DNA of 64,000 nucleotides from Athripsodes cinereus (lineage: Eukaryota; Arthropoda; Insecta; Trichoptera; Leptoceridae), in NCBI GenBank assembly GCA_947579605.1, contig OX388305.1:31385542-31449541 (forward strand). The letters are read 5' to 3'. Of the stretch, positions 35,194 to 49,600 are shown piece after piece (the stretch's first letter is position 1; the number at the start of each line of letters is the position of its first letter). The position numbers and the translations under genes were made by a program. The notes beneath the pieces are model-generated. The model was not told where the DNA came from. It worked only from the letters and a program-made list of their open reading frames with translations, and did not search any database.

Positions 35194-36300
35194 GTTTTAA
35201 GTTATGTTATTTTGAGCAACCATGGACATACATATGAAAATTTGGTCACACGGATGAAAATTTCATTTCAGCGAAAGCATGAAATGAAGTCGTGGAAAGT
35301 TTTTTTTTGAATTTTGATAAAAATTATTCCAACAAGAGTTAAATCAATAAAACTAATTCTACTTTTAATAGTAAAGTTAAATTTTAAGGCTCTTTATATT
35401 AGGTACTAATGGAGTGAACTAAAATGTGCTTATGGTTAATAACCCGGAGAGTTTCTTGAAGAATTTTCTTAATTGGCTAGAGTACCAAAATTTTTACTTA
35501 TATTCAGTCTTCGATATTATTTCCTATCTTATGTGCCTATACAATTATCGATGCATAAATTGTGGTGCTTTAATGGCAGTTCTAGCCTATGAATTCTGAA
35601 CAAAGTAGGTATACCTAGGTAGGTACTTGAATGAGCAGAGTAAGTATGTGTATGGCCTGGGGTCCCTGATCAATGGCGGTAAAAAATAGGCACTATAATA
35701 AAATTATTAAGGTAAGTATGTATTTTGGACTATGCATTATTATTTTTATTATTATTAATCCTTGGTCCTGACTAAGAGCTGAGAAAATAATAATATTATC
35801 AGCGGAACTTCGATACTCGTATTGAGACGTACCTACCTACTATTATTATTATTTATACTGTCGTGCAGTTTACTAATACATTCAAATATACCATTTGTCT
35901 TAATACACACATATAAGCAATAAAGGTGTTCTTCTATTGGAGAATTTGGCGGAGTTTTTTTATTATTTATACTAAACGCCATTTTACCGAATCATGATAT
36001 TTTTTTTGAGTAGGTCTTCCTCTTAATAGGTCATATTTGTTTTTTCTCATAAATACTTTCTCTCTCTAGTCCATGTTTCGAAAGGCTCTGGGTGACGTAT
36101 AAGCAAAACCTCTCAACTGAGTTCAAATTTCGGCACCAGAGTTGAAATTTGTATGCCAGGAACTGATAAAAAAATAATATGAACCTTAATTAAATGTTTC
36201 GTCGACCCAATTTCTTCCAACTAACCCTACTCGTATTACATATAATTTGATTAAGTAGGTATATTTTTTTGGAAAAAAGGAACAAAGAAAAAGAGCGGGT
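35194..36300. other. Intergenic AT-rich sequence, nothing coding
   Basis: It contains TAGGTACCTA-type simple sequence and (ATT)n stretches. A fragment near 36190-36260 (CAATTTCTTCCAACTAACCC) is the inverted tail repeat described at 43325-43445. Confidence 0.4.
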
Positions 36301-36339
36301 AGTAAAGTACAAGGACACGCACGCTAAATTTTGATTAAC

Positions 36340-36545
36340 ATAACATACATAACATAACATACATAGACAACTCACACAGATCGAGCTAGTCCCAAACTAA
36401 GATGAATCTTGTATTATGGGTACTAACGCGACGATACACACATATACATGTAACACCCAGACCCAGGACAATTTGAAAAAGGTCATTCTTCACTTTGCCC
36501 TGGCCGGGAATGCCCACGCCACACCGGCCGACAAGATAAATTAGA
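36340..36545 (-). mobile_element. tRNA-derived SINE (family B), partial copy
   Basis: It contains CACACAGATCGAGCTAGTCC, CAAACTAAGATGAATCTTGT, ACCCAGACCCAGGACAATTT and the start of a tRNA-like head (GGCCGGGAATGCCCACGCCACACCGG). Much of the anticodon-to-B-box part is deleted compared with 40075-40205. Confidence 0.75.
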
Positions 36546-36837
36546 TGCTAGATCCATGATTTCCAGTTTGAAAGCGTGAAGAGTAGGGAGCATTCTTATT
36601 CTGGAAGGCATCAGACTCCAGCATCGAGCAGCATGAACTGAAAATTAATTCGCAAAAAAGTTCGAACTATGAGTTGGTATTGCCAGAAGACGCATGTTAT
36701 TGGATTTTAAGGGTGAGCCATGATTTGAAAGATAAACAAACATTTCCTTGAGATAATATGGTGAAAACGTCGAGTATAAACAGTGACAAAACGTGATCAC
36801 ACGTGTATGATAGTCTTATGTGTAAGATTTACAAAAA

Positions 36838-36900
36838 AAGCTTTTAGCTTAGTGTGAAAGGTGTATAAGGTTGTATATAACAAAACCCAGATACATCTTT
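36838..36900 (+). mobile_element. tRNA-derived SINE (family A), 3' fragment
   Basis: Only AAGCTTTTAGCTTAGTGTG through ATAACAAAACCCAGATACAT is present. It faces the full copy at 36908-37077 tail to tail, forming an inverted pair. Confidence 0.75.
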
Positions 36901-36907
36901 TTTTTTT

Positions 36908-37077
36908 TAAAAATAGGATATACCTGGGTTCTGTTATAAACCCAAATACAATCTTATACTCCTTTCACACTAAGCTAAAAGCTTGTTCCGTGAAAGGGGA
37001 GTTTGCCGGCACCTGGGATCGAACCACGGACCCCTTGTTTCGGAGGCCGAGACTCTACCTCCAGGCTACCGACGATC
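36908..37077 (-). mobile_element. tRNA-derived SINE (family A)
   Basis: The minus-strand head is TCGTCGGTAGCCTGGAGG, with B box CCGTGGTTCGATCCCAGG and the standard body. It lies tail to tail with 36838-36900. Confidence 0.85.
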
Positions 37078-37079
37078 TC

Positions 37080-38700
37080 AATTCGACGATTATTAAGAGT
37101 TAAAAAATAAAATTATCACTAAATCCTTTTGATCCTTTTTTTTAAGTGGCGAGTTGAGTCTTTCCTGTCCTGTAGGTAGGTACTAGTTGAAAAATTGTTT
37201 GCAGTTATCATCACAAGTCATGTAGGTAAGTGTAATTAAATATATCTGGTATGCATAGGTACCTGCCTAATGACAAGAAAAAACTTTTATATTTAGATTA
37301 TGTCCTTAGAGTTTACGTACTTCTAATATCTAAGTAGATACCTACCTATTGTAATATATAAATGTGAACTTTATAATCATGGTTGCCACTAGTTACACTT
37401 TGTTACGTTCAACTATCATCTGTATGAGTAATAGTTTGTGTACCTATTTCTTTTTACTTGTGCATTTTTTTAACAAGTCGCTGAATGCAGATGAGTAATT
37501 ATGGACTGTATGTATTTTATTATTGTTTACTGCCGCCTTTACCGATAGACAATAGGTCTAATAATAATTGACGTAATAATATATCAATAATATACGTACC
37601 TATATTATATTGTATTAGGTAGGTACATGACTAAAATACGGGTAGGTACTAAATAAATTGTAAGGAGTTATTTGATCATCTTAAAGGGCTGACCTTTGTA
37701 GAGGGTACAGAGTATCATGTTGATAACAAACACTAGATTACCTATGGGCTAAGTCACCAACTGAAATTAGACAAAGATAGATAAAAGGTTCACGTGGAAT
37801 AAACAATATGTTATTATTATTATTATTTCCCGATAACAATTTATTTTTATATATATAGGAATATATAACACATTGATAGTTATAAACGTATGTGAGTTAT
37901 TGTCAATTTTCTGTCATTCGCTCGTGCAGTGTTGTCTAGTGAACATCATTGTTTTTATATATATATAAAATAAGTGATCAATATTTTTTTAATGTGTTAT
38001 AATATTACTTATATCTCAATATAAATAATAAAGAGTTGGTTCTTTTTTTATAAATATATAATCCCAGTGATTAGGTGAGTTTTCTTCACTTCTTCATTTG
38101 TAGATATGTCTACGTTTAAACTGTGTTGTATCTTTTTGACAATTGACTTTACACAATTTTATTGCTTATAGAAAAGTTTTTACAAAATAACAAATCGTTA
38201 ATCAGCTGATTCTATTATGTACCTACCTGCATATTATACATATTAATGTGTACAATATCTATGTGCATTATTAATGACGGTTCCATTAGCATATTACAAT
38301 GTACAAATAGATAATAAAGTATAATTAATATGTAAAACATACGTATTGACTTGATATCTTATATCAGATACGTATGAAAGATCGTTATTGCAAATTATTA
38401 TTAGGTGGTTTGCCTCTTTATCTATCGAGTTTACTCATTAGCTATATCTTACCCAAAAACAATGTTGTTTACACCTACTGTAGTGATTCAAAAACACAAC
38501 TCATTTAATTTAATTAAATGCACTATTAATATTTTTATTTTCTATGTTCTTCGAAAAACTGCAAAATATTGTTTCCCTTTCTATAGACATGTTTAGGGAT
38601 AGAATCATAAATATATATCTACACTTTGAATCAACATAATAAACTAGTCATTTTGCATATCTGTAAACATAAAAATCATTAGGTACTTACAGATGTGATT
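37080..38700. other. Intergenic AT-rich sequence, nothing recognised
   Basis: Rich in TAGGTAGGTACCTACC-like simple sequence and TA runs. No supported gene or repeat family was found. Confidence 0.4.
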
Positions 38701-39025
38701 CTTGTGATGAAATAGACTTTATAGACTTTTATTTATTTCTTAATTACAATTTACATATATACTAAATTGATGCTGCCGAACTAGGTAGATCCTGTACTAG
38801 GGCAAACATATCAATTATAAATCATCAACAATAAAAAAATATACACAATCATAAAAAGCATTCATCTCCTACATATAGATTTATAGATGCTTATTTTAAC
38901 ATAACATGTACCTATAGACAATTCACACAGACCGAGCTAGTCCCAAACTAAGATATGAATCTTGTATTATCGGTACTAACACGAAGATACACATATATAC
39001 AATACACTGAACACATAATTATAGG

Positions 39026-40076
39026 GTAAAGTACGCTATATTGTACCGCCTATTAAATCGTACCACCTCAATATTTCCAAAACTATGCATATTTTTTATA
39101 ACATTTCGACTCAAATTTAATTGCATAAACTTATCTCTCTTGTTGACGTATTCATTTGATTTGTTTGTGTCAAAATAAATATGTAATGAACAAAATATTA
39201 TTTTTTGGGAATTTGATACATTTTATTCAGTTGGTATCTAAGGGTATAACACATTAATAGGTAGATCACATAATATAACATAAACACATCAGTTTCCCTG
39301 AAGATGCCTACAAGTATAGGCGAAAACGTTCGGTATTTAACCTAACATAGTGGAGATTAAACAGTGCTCAATAATATATTTTTATATTTTATTTATTAAA
39401 ATTAAAAATGGATTTCCACAGCGTAAACACAAAAACTCTTGAATTATTCATTAATAGGTAATTATATTACTTTGTAATCATTACTGTTTTAATTCGTAAT
39501 TTGTATACTTTTAAATAGTATTTGCGATTCGAGCATAAGTTTAGAGTTTGGTTTGATATTTGTTATTTTCTCGTATTTGAGCGAGTTCGTTAAATCGTAC
39601 CACTATGATGCTTCTAAATCGTACCGCTACGATATAGAGAACCTTTAGTAGTAAATACCTACTTGGTATATTTTTAATTTATTTGGTAAATGGAAAATAA
39701 TCTCAGATATTGTTATGGTTTTAAGAGTAAATAGTTCTTTCTCCATATCACGTTATACTAGGCTAAATATATTTTAAGAAGTATTATTATTTATTTTGTT
39801 AAATTTGTGCTATTTTTAGTTTGAAATTTACGTAGAGATACGATTTAAATACAAGTGGTACGATATAGTAGACCGGTCTGCTATATCGTACCGATGACTA
39901 CTTTTTTTTCAAAACTATATTTTATAATGTTCATGTCACTTTTGACATTCTTGGAAAGATAATTAAATAGCCAACTAAATACTCTTTCATTTGGTATATT
40001 CAAATGTTTACCATGATTTTTAGTTTTTGCAAAAAATCACTTCTCGCAAAACCGGTACAATTTAGCCAACCTTCCC
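39026..40076. mobile_element. TA-flanked inverted-repeat element nested in the SINE
   Basis: The ends GGGTAAAGTACGCTATATTG and, complemented, GGGGAAGGTTGGCTAAATTG share about 30 bases of related terminal repeat and are flanked by TA on both sides, as expected of Tc1/mariner-type insertions. The interior repeats AAATCGTACC and TATATCGTACC half-sites. It also contains a Penelope-like tail motif near 39297-39370. No transposase frame is present. Confidence 0.65.
39297..39370 (+). repeat. Penelope-like tail with hammerhead-like core
   Basis: CCTGAAGATGCCTACAAGTA then TAGGCGAAAACG places CTGAAGA before a GCCTA/TAGGC stem and GAAA after it. TGGAGATTAAACAGTGCTCA follows, as in the copy at 21850-21950. 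See the finding on the shared core. Confidence 0.4.
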
Positions 40077-40205
40077 CTACATGTAACACCCAGACCCAGG
40101 ACAATTTGAAAAAGGTCATTCTTCATTTTGGCCTGGCCGGGAATCGAACCCGGGACCTCGTGACTCAAAGGCAAGTGCGTTAGCCTCCGCGCCACACCGG
40201 TCGCC

Positions 40206-40632
40206 AATTGGATACTTATTTGTTTTGGTCTCTGTATCAATAATTAAATATTAATTAATACCCGAAATCCTCTATTGAAAAGCACCATGGCGAAAAGTTT
40301 ACTTTGAAAATCATCGTTAACAATCTGCCTACCTTTGTCTTATTATTCTTTATTATTTTATAATTTATAAGTTTAGTTAGGTACCTAGAAATGATTTCAA
40401 TTAGCAATAAACTTGGTAATTCAAAAAAATATAATGAATTTTCGATTACGTTAAAATAGGATGTAGATGTAGCATGTGTAAACGTATCATTCAAGGAATT
40501 TTATTTATTTATATATTTTTAATCTTAAGTACCTTTATGATTTTAAATTAATTTTTTGAAAGTAATCAGTGCGCTAAGCCACTATAGAGATGTGTTACGA
40601 GTATTCAAAATATTGCGATATTTTCAGGAAAA
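40206..40632. promoter_or_regulatory. Region upstream of the CRAL-TRIO gene
   Basis: A TATTTTCAG acceptor lies 6 bases before the start codon, so a non-coding first exon probably lies upstream, but I cannot place it. No repeat was recognised here. Confidence 0.35.
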
Positions 40633-43600
40633 ATGAGTGGTGAATTCGTCATAGAAGAGACACCTCTTAGTCCAGAGAGCGTGAAGATTGCCGAAGAGGA
40701 ACTTCGCGAGACTCCTGAAAGACGTAAAGAAGCCATCCTTGATCTCAGGAAGCTCCTTCATGAAGACAAAACACTTCACTACAGAGATGATGATGAATTT
40801 CTTCTCATCTTCTTACGGCCCTGTAAATTCTATCCAGAGAGCGCATATCAACTTGTAAGTTTATTTTTTAAATACCTATACTTTATGTCACAGTGGATAT
40901 AATTAATAATTTGGCAATGAGGAGAGGGTAGTAGAAATTTGTAAAGGTGGATGTTTTTAACATATTTGATATTAACAAAAACACTGTTTACTTTTCACTA
41001 TTGATTTATTACTTTCATGAAGTTAGTATGACATTTTCAAGAGAACTAATATAAAAATAACAAAGTCACATGCATTGTCTTAATTTCTCCAACTTTTTAC
41101 CCCTTCCTTTCTATTTTAAGAACCTTATAAATTTGTTTGTGAAAGCGACTTTAATATTTTTATTAGTTCTATTGAAAATGTCAAGTTAACTTGATGAAAG
41201 TACTCGAGTAATAAATCAATAATATGTTTAAAAAATATTTTCACAATGTGAACACACAAACCCTAGATCAATTGGATGTTTTCTTTAATTCCTTTACCAA
41301 ATTGTAAAAATACTATTTTTTATTACGAATTCGTAAACAACATAAAAAGTTTAGCTCTGTCACTGGTATTCAGGTACTCCATTTGGGTGAGAAAATATCG
41401 AAATGTAAACGAATTCATATTATGTAGTTCCTGTATTATTTATTACCTAGACAATAAACAAACATACATATTTTCTTATTACCACGTATGTATTTTTTAT
41501 ATAATAAGCTTTGATGGCTCATGAACAGTTTGATTTGACAATCACTTTTCATTACCTACATGGGGTATCGATATAATGATACATGAGTAAAATAATATAG
41601 TGTTCTACATATAGAAAAATAGATTATTGTTGCTTGAACTATGGACTGATGGATAACGACGGATGTACAATTTTATATTTGCTATAAGATTGTTGATAAA
41701 ACAATAATTTCGATAAACAATGTTCATTTCCATAGTTGAGAATACAACAGATACACGAGTAGGTATGTAGAATATTTCTGGACAAATAATCTATAAATAT
41801 ACCTATACGTATAGTGATGGCTGGTGAATCATCATAATATTTATCTATCATACACAAGTGTGTGCATTACATCTATTGTATTAACAGAATATGCCTACAT
41901 GTACCTATCTCCATAATAATATTGAAAGAGATAGGGTGTTTTATCCTCAAATTAAAGTGTCCTGTATCGTAAAATATCACTATAAGACATTCAACATCAT
42001 TAATTCTTCAATGAACTATGCTACCCATACTTAGTGTCATATTTGACGACACAAAGAGGAGAATATGTATACTCATTACTTGTATGTAGATCCCTGGGCA
42101 CCCTACTTGTGGGAGATGTTGTGATGGTATAGTAGTAGATTAGGTATAGATAGTTTTTTGTACCTATGTTTTTTGTGTTTCGTGTATTATGTTTTTAGAG
42201 CACGTAATGAAGTAGGTACTTGACTTGTGTATATACCTACATTAGTGATGTAACGAATGTGTGATTTTGGATATTCGCGAGTGCGAATGCGAATATTTAT
42301 GCCAATAGCGAATATTGACTTAAAATTTCTCAAACATTAAAATTTCTACCTCCCCCGTCGCCGAATTTTCAAAATGGTATAGGAATTTAAAATATTTCAA
42401 AACTCCTCGGTTTTCTTAAAGAATATTATCTTACAGTACCTACCTTTTTCTACAATGTACCGGGTAGGGTAAGTATCCGGTAATTTTACCGAATTACCGA
42501 TACTTTATTACTAAAATAATATTCGCAAAACATTCGCATATTTTTTTGCGAATACGAATATTCGTTACATCACTAATATACCTACATACATATAATATAC
42601 TGATATAAATCTGTTATGATAAATAAAATGTATTTATTTTGTGATCTGGTATGATTTAAAAAAAAATTATTCGATTGATAATTTCCACCTGCTAGATATG
42701 TGGATTCTCAGATAAATATTCTCAGATAAATATTCTCAGATAAAAATTTGAATAACTTACACGAGCTTCTGGGAGTTTGGTCTAAGGTGCGCATGTTGAG
42801 TTATTTAAATTGGCATGCAATAAAATAATGACGAGCTAATCTTATGAAGTAGTTCAGATAAATGTTTAATCACCTTATTAACAATCATTTCACTGATCTG
42901 GTATATATTTTTATTACATAAAAATAGAACTTTGGACCGTTAATCAGATTTTGATGTACTCGTACCTACTTACACACATAGATATGGTTGCTTACATAAA
43001 ACAATGATGATAAAGCAAGGTTAAGAAATGTAAGCACCCGGGTATATCACCTTAATTTTACGTAGGTATTATTAATTCATATCGAGCTGATAGCTGATAA
43101 ATTATTACTATATACGAGCATGTACATTCACATTAGGAGTTCAGTGACAATGGGTATAGTTACATTTGAAACTCAATTAAATTGTGACTTCGGCACAAGA
43201 TTTCATCATTTACCTAATTGTTGAAGAATAGGTTAGAATGCGCTGCCTTCTGTATTCCGTATATTCATTATTCTTTTTTAATTTAGACATGACATGAATT
43301 AACGAAGCTGTTTAAAGGCAATGGTTTAGGTAAGTTGTAAGAGATCGTATCTTTGCGATAAACTCGCCTTACATATGTTGAATGTATATCTTCCATGTAA
43401 TTGTTTGTAATCAAAGCACAGTAAAGAATGAATAAATAGGTAAATAAAGATAACTTTATTCACATTTAGATACATTTTTATAGATGAAAAGAGCGGCTGA
43501 CTTTAAAAAGACTTACGCGAGTATCCTTGATGGACTGATGCCAGATGACGAAAAAGATGCCTTTGTCAATCATGATGTAGTCAATATACTAAAATCAAGA

Positions 43601-46600
43601 GATCATAAAGGAAGAAGAGTTCTAATAGTAAATGTCGGAGGTATGTATGTCATCAATGTATTGATATTTGTTATTTAGCAGTACAATATGTATTACGTGT
43701 AACAAGAAAAAAATAATACCTGCTTTGAATATGAGACTTACCTTACACCTTCTTTTGATGAAAGGTAAATTTAATCAGATTTAATCACATTATTTTATTG
43801 CTTTCAAATTAATTTAAAGTCATCCAGTCGTTTGAGTTTTATTAGAGTGATTTAGCTGGTAGATTTTAATTTCATACTTTCATAAATATCTTTGGTGGAT
43901 CCATGAAACATCCCATGTGTAAATTCTTGGAAACATGATATTATATTGATATCAAGTTATTCGTCTCGTTGAACCCCATCTACCGATGAATTAATGATCT
44001 ATGCGCTGAGCTATTCACAGAAATAGTTATTGAAATAAATTAAATCATTTACGCTTTGTCTTGGATAATTTGTGAAAATCTTTGCTGGAATACTAACTTT
44101 AATTGATTTGGCTGTGTATTGTTATTTATGTTATAACTGTGTGTTTATGAAGGGAAATTAAAAAAAAATGTTATTTTGGGTAGTTGGAAGAGATCGCGCC
44201 TTGCGATAAACTCGATCTCTGTATATTGTTTGTATTTAATTTGAATGTATTTTTCAATTTTTTTTTGTAAGTAATTAATGTACAGAAAAGAATGAATAGG
44301 TAGGTGTGCAAATTTAAAAATAAAACTCATAAATGTACCTACTTAAAAAGTAATTCTGTGAATTTTTTTGCATTGCAATTATTAGTTTGATATACTCTAG
44401 AATTTCTAATACTCTTTTCACGCAACGAATCGAGCACATAGAAAATGTCATTCAATCAAACAATTGAATGACAGTGAGATTGACGTTTTTTTAAGAAATG
44501 CACCTATTAGGTTTCATGAATCCACCGATGATATAAGATTTGTATATTATAAAAAGAAAATAATAATCATAAAATATTACACATGCATTTGAAAACTCCT
44601 TAGATTATTATTATACCGATAAATTTTATCAGTAGATAGGTAAATACCAGTGGCGGGACTAGACTTTTTGTATTGGGCATGCTGAGCCTCTTTTACCATA
44701 TACCGTTTTAATGACACCAACATTTGAAAAAGATAAATATCACGCGGTTTGTGTAGGTATGTACAGTAGGTAGAATTTATTATAATATATTAGAAAACAA
44801 TTATTGTTGGCCAAAAACTTAACTATTTTTCTATCCACAATAATCCAGATAGTCTGGATGACCTCTTTTACAATAAACCATTTTAATGACAAAAACATTT
44901 GAACAAAAGAAATATTATAGGATGGAAAAGGTGTCTCAATTTACGCAGGATCACTCTAAGTGGGGAGGCTACCTTATACCAACTCGAGACTCCCAAAATA
45001 AAGCGATAAAGGGCGATAGTCCCCAGTCTTAGTGAAGAAACAAAAACTCAAATATGAAATATATTTATTAAATAAAATCGATAATATTAAACATTTTCAG
45101 CAACAAATAACTCAAAATACTTAAGTGATAAAGCTATTCTAAATATAATTGAATTCTTTTCTTAAGGCATGGTACCCGACATCGATCTAATTATTGTACT
45201 TAATACCTTACCAATCTTAAAACGAGTAAATTAAAAAAAAATAACAAAACAAGGAATGATAATTTTTTACAGTGCAATTATTTATATTTACGTAACACAC
45301 ATTTACAAAACATTCACAAAAAACCAATGTATTTGGAGAGAGATGGAATTTTTATGTGTTTCTGAGATGTTGAAATAAAAATAATAATAATTATGTTAAA
45401 TTTTTGTATAGTCACTAAAACGAGTATAATATTTTATAAGAAATTCTGCTATTGGTAAAAAAACACTCAAAAAAGAATAAAAGAAATAATATAAATAAAG
45501 AAAAATATTAAACAATATTTCAACTAATCACAGTACTAAACAATATTTCAACTAATGACAGTACCTACGCAAGTAAGAAATAAATAAATTTTGAAATAAA
45601 ATCAAAAAAAAATTATCAAGATTTTCATCTGTATCCTCTAATTGAATGACATTGAACCTCAATAATATATGTATTGGCGTTCACATGAATGTGGTATCTC
45701 AATAAGCACATTTCATTTTACCGCTATTGGATAAATTTACGCAATACACAACTTCAATCCATTAAAGATAACTCAATAAAAATGACTCGACCGAAGCCGT
45801 ATACACAAATAATAAAACATAGTATTATTGTCTTTTGCACTAACACATACAAACCTTTCCTAGAGGCACAGCATCTGGCGTACAAATGTATTGTACCACC
45901 ACACCTGCATATACACTAGTATTGAACACTTGTATTAAGTACGTTAATAGTTTTTAACGTACTTTCCCTACGTGTGACAGATAACATAAAAGCTACATAT
46001 GATGCTAGGAGGTGGAAATAGGACAGAACTATTTTCTCGGGTCATACGAATTTATCCGTATTGTAACCATTGAAGTGAAGTTTGCAAAAGGTTTGCTAAC
46101 GTTTAGCGCGAGATTTGAATCAAGGTTAATTTACTTTATACCGTTTATAGGTACATCTAGAGTTTCTATGTTAGCAATTGACCTGAAGTTTGCAATAGAT
46201 TAGCTAACGTTTAGCGGAAGATTCAAACTAATTTAAACTTACTTCGTCGTTTTTTTAGATACTTTCTCTCGTAAATTATAGATTTATTCCCTAGGCATGC
46301 GTTGCTTTTTTGCATGTATGGAAGGCACGCCACTGGTAAATACCTACTATTGTACAAAACGTTAATCTTGCTTCATCAATAAAAACAATACGAAAAATGA
46401 TTGATGCAAAGTTGTGTTTATTTTCAGGTACGTGGGATCCAAATAAGGTGAATTCTGATCAGATCTTCAAGTTATTTTATTTAATACATATAGCAGCCAT
46501 GTTGGAGCCAGAAACTCAAGTGAGAGGAGTGGTAGTCATCATGAACTTTGAGAACATGGGAATGTCACAGGTAGTTATAATTACGTCAATTGTTGGGGAC

Positions 46601-49600
46601 TGGAAAATATACAAAAGAGAAAAAAAAAATTAAAAATTATTTATCATAACATAAAAAAATCACTTAGGAATTAACTATAATAAAATTATATATTATATAG
46701 TCTTATCTCATTTAAAGTAATGTAACGTATGAATGTGGCCACTCGAAACTCTTTGTAACGTTTTTCTTCTCAGGGCAAATGTCACACGAATTTATCATGT
46801 TATAACTTATTTCATTTAACTTTGTTGACATGTGCTCGAATATTATATGTACCTACCTACCTAATAGTATAATATAAGATAATTTCATAAATATTTTCAC
46901 ATCATAGTAATTATATAAAATCTAATCAACCAAGCATGACTTTGATTTGCACTCAAAACAAATCAACTGTATAGGTACATTGTGTATGCGTTATACGTAT
47001 TTCGTTTCTATATAGGCAAGGGAAATTAGAGAGTAATATAATAAAATCATACTTGTTATTGAGGATCCAATTGATAACATAGATAATTTACATAATGTAC
47101 TTGTAATACACAATAAAATTTGTTCAACATCTATTAGTTTCCTCTATAACACACATATTATGTATGATATTATTTGCTGCACAAAGTTGACGGTAGTCGA
47201 GAAAATAAAGTCATAAACTTTCTTAGAAAAGATTAAGTTTTGAGTCAATAAATTGAATAATTAAATATAATACAACTATTCTTAAAATTCGTATGATAAT
47301 TATCTTTATCTGGCAGATATCAGGTAGCGGTATACTTTAATTATAAAATTAAATAAATACTTCACATTATAATAATTATGTAGGTGGTAGCGAATACCTT
47401 CCTTATCAAAATTATCTATGCACTTTTTCATAACCATAACATCGAGTGATTTATGATAATATTTAAATTGACACGATCGATAGTTATATTTTATCATAAA
47501 ACGAATATTTACTTCCTTTTCTAAATTATGTTGTTTTTAGAGGTTTTGTTTTTTGTAGTTTTGTACAAATATACCTAGCAGGTATATAAACCTATTATGT
47601 CAATGTCCATATAACTCTAGTTAGTCTAGGATATTTGTATGAAGTAGAGATAACGAGTGTCAATATTGTATAATAATTATAATAATATTTCTTTAGTAAA
47701 GAAGAATGCTAATCAATATTTATAAAATTTTGAACAATCTGGTGACCTCCGTCTCTGAGGTGACTTCTCTCAAAGATAGGAGCCACCTACATAATAATAG
47801 ATAATATATGAGTTTAATATAAAACAATCTGTTAGGTAGAGTTTGGTGAGCAACAATAATTTATAATGATCTTTTGTATTATTTGTACAATGTAACTTTA
47901 TAAATTATTGATCATTTAAGTATGTTTGTACACGCATAGTATTGTAGATATCATCTGTATTATTCCAATCCAAATAAAGCTCGGTGGTAGAAAATTATTA
48001 TTATCCATACTTTGAAAATATGTGATAACAAGAATGTCCAGGGGGCCTAAAATGCCCACATTGAGCAATTCATCTACAGATGATTCATTTCCCGAATTGC
48101 CAGCAGATCCGTAGCAATTCCTCTAATTTTTGTAAAATGGTCACGATTGTATTTCATAAAAGTGTCACATTTCATCAAATGATTCATATTTGGTGAAATG
48201 TTGTCGTTAAATCGTTTTACTATTCCTTATATGATCCTATTATGATTCATATAAAGTGGCCTTTTTTAGCACCCCAGGGGTATGCATTACAAATAATGTT
48301 GTATTCTGAAGCATTCTTTAAATAGCTCTAGTTTCTGTGATGATGATGTACACATTAGTCTCACTTGGGTCATGTTATGAATTTGTCTGGTGATAGTGGA
48401 CAAAAAATACAGTATCCAACATTATCGCTTTAAAAATTCTAAAGGGAAAAGCGAATGTGACGGTTTCTCAGTAAAATGAAGTAGCAATAAAGAGGACGAC
48501 CTATATGTTCATGTTCATTAAATCTATTGGTTACTCCACTTCTGGTATGTCATACAGTCATAATTTTTTCTCAAAACTATATTGGCTTAGTTTTCGAGTC
48601 GTTTTTAATATTGAGATTTTTTTTCTTTTTGATACCTAGTTATTTTGTATTTTTATTTCAGGTTACAGGTTTGCCCCCGAAATTTGCAATGAAGCTGCTG
48701 ACATTTATTCAGGACGCAATGCCAATAAGACTGAAGGAAGTGCATTTCATTCGTGAGCCATGGGTATTCAAGCTTGTTTGGAATCTTTTCAAACCATTCA
48801 TCAGAGAAAAGTTGAAGAACAGGGTAAATACATAATAAAATTAATAAAACTTAGTACTGCAAAACGGCGGGATTATTGCATATAAACGTGCATATTTGTG
48901 TAATTTTTCGGGGATGCATTGTGCAATTGCATGATTCTTTTGTGATGTTGTAGTGACTCGCTTTGATACAAACACTGGCCAAGTGAGGCTGCTGCTGGTG
49001 CCGATTGCATATTCTTTATCTCCTTGCTTATTCGGGCACGAATGTGTACCCACATGGCGTTGTGTATTCTTTCTTTTCTTTTCTCATTTTATTATATGAT
49101 GATCTATGATAACCAAAACATTTTTTAAATCTCCAGGATCCTCTACGTAATATAAAATCTGTTTCTCCAATTTTTTTTATTTCATCACCAAAAGTTTTCA
49201 TTAGATATTTACAGATGTAGGTTTTTATTTAATTTGCTTACATTTATATTGTTTTTAACCGTTTTAAGTTAAAATTAAAATAGAAGATGAATTCACTATA
49301 ACTGATTGTCGAAAAGTGAATAGCACTATATTACCCACACCGTGAATCCAATCTTCAATCTCTCGTTTGCAAGGCGAGTGTATTAGCCGTTAGTGCACCT
49401 ATGTGAAGAGGTTCTTACTTTGCAAGTGGATGCATGATAGAGTGTCTGAAGTTAAAACCCGACTAGTTTTTCATATATTTTTTTTTAAATTATAATTTAA
49501 GATATTCTTCCACAAAAACAACATGGAGTCACTCCACAAATACTTGGAACCAAGTCACATTCCTTCAAACTACGGCGGAAAACTACCAGCCATTGACTAC

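Larger units (their letters stand above)
38720..40205 (-). mobile_element. tRNA-derived SINE (family B), split by the element at 39026-40076
   Basis: The outer parts 38920-39025 (CACACAGACCGAGCTAGTCC, CAAACTAAGATATGAATCTT) and 40077-40205 (ACATGTAACACCCAGACCC, GGCCTGGCCGGGAATCGAAC) form one copy of the repeat at 36340-36545 and 63300-63420. The minus-strand head reads GGCGACCGGTGTGGCGCGGAG, GCACTTGCCTTTGAGTC and CCGGGTTCGATTCCCGG, a tRNA-like A and B box pair. The upstream A-rich part may start near 38720. Confidence 0.8.
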
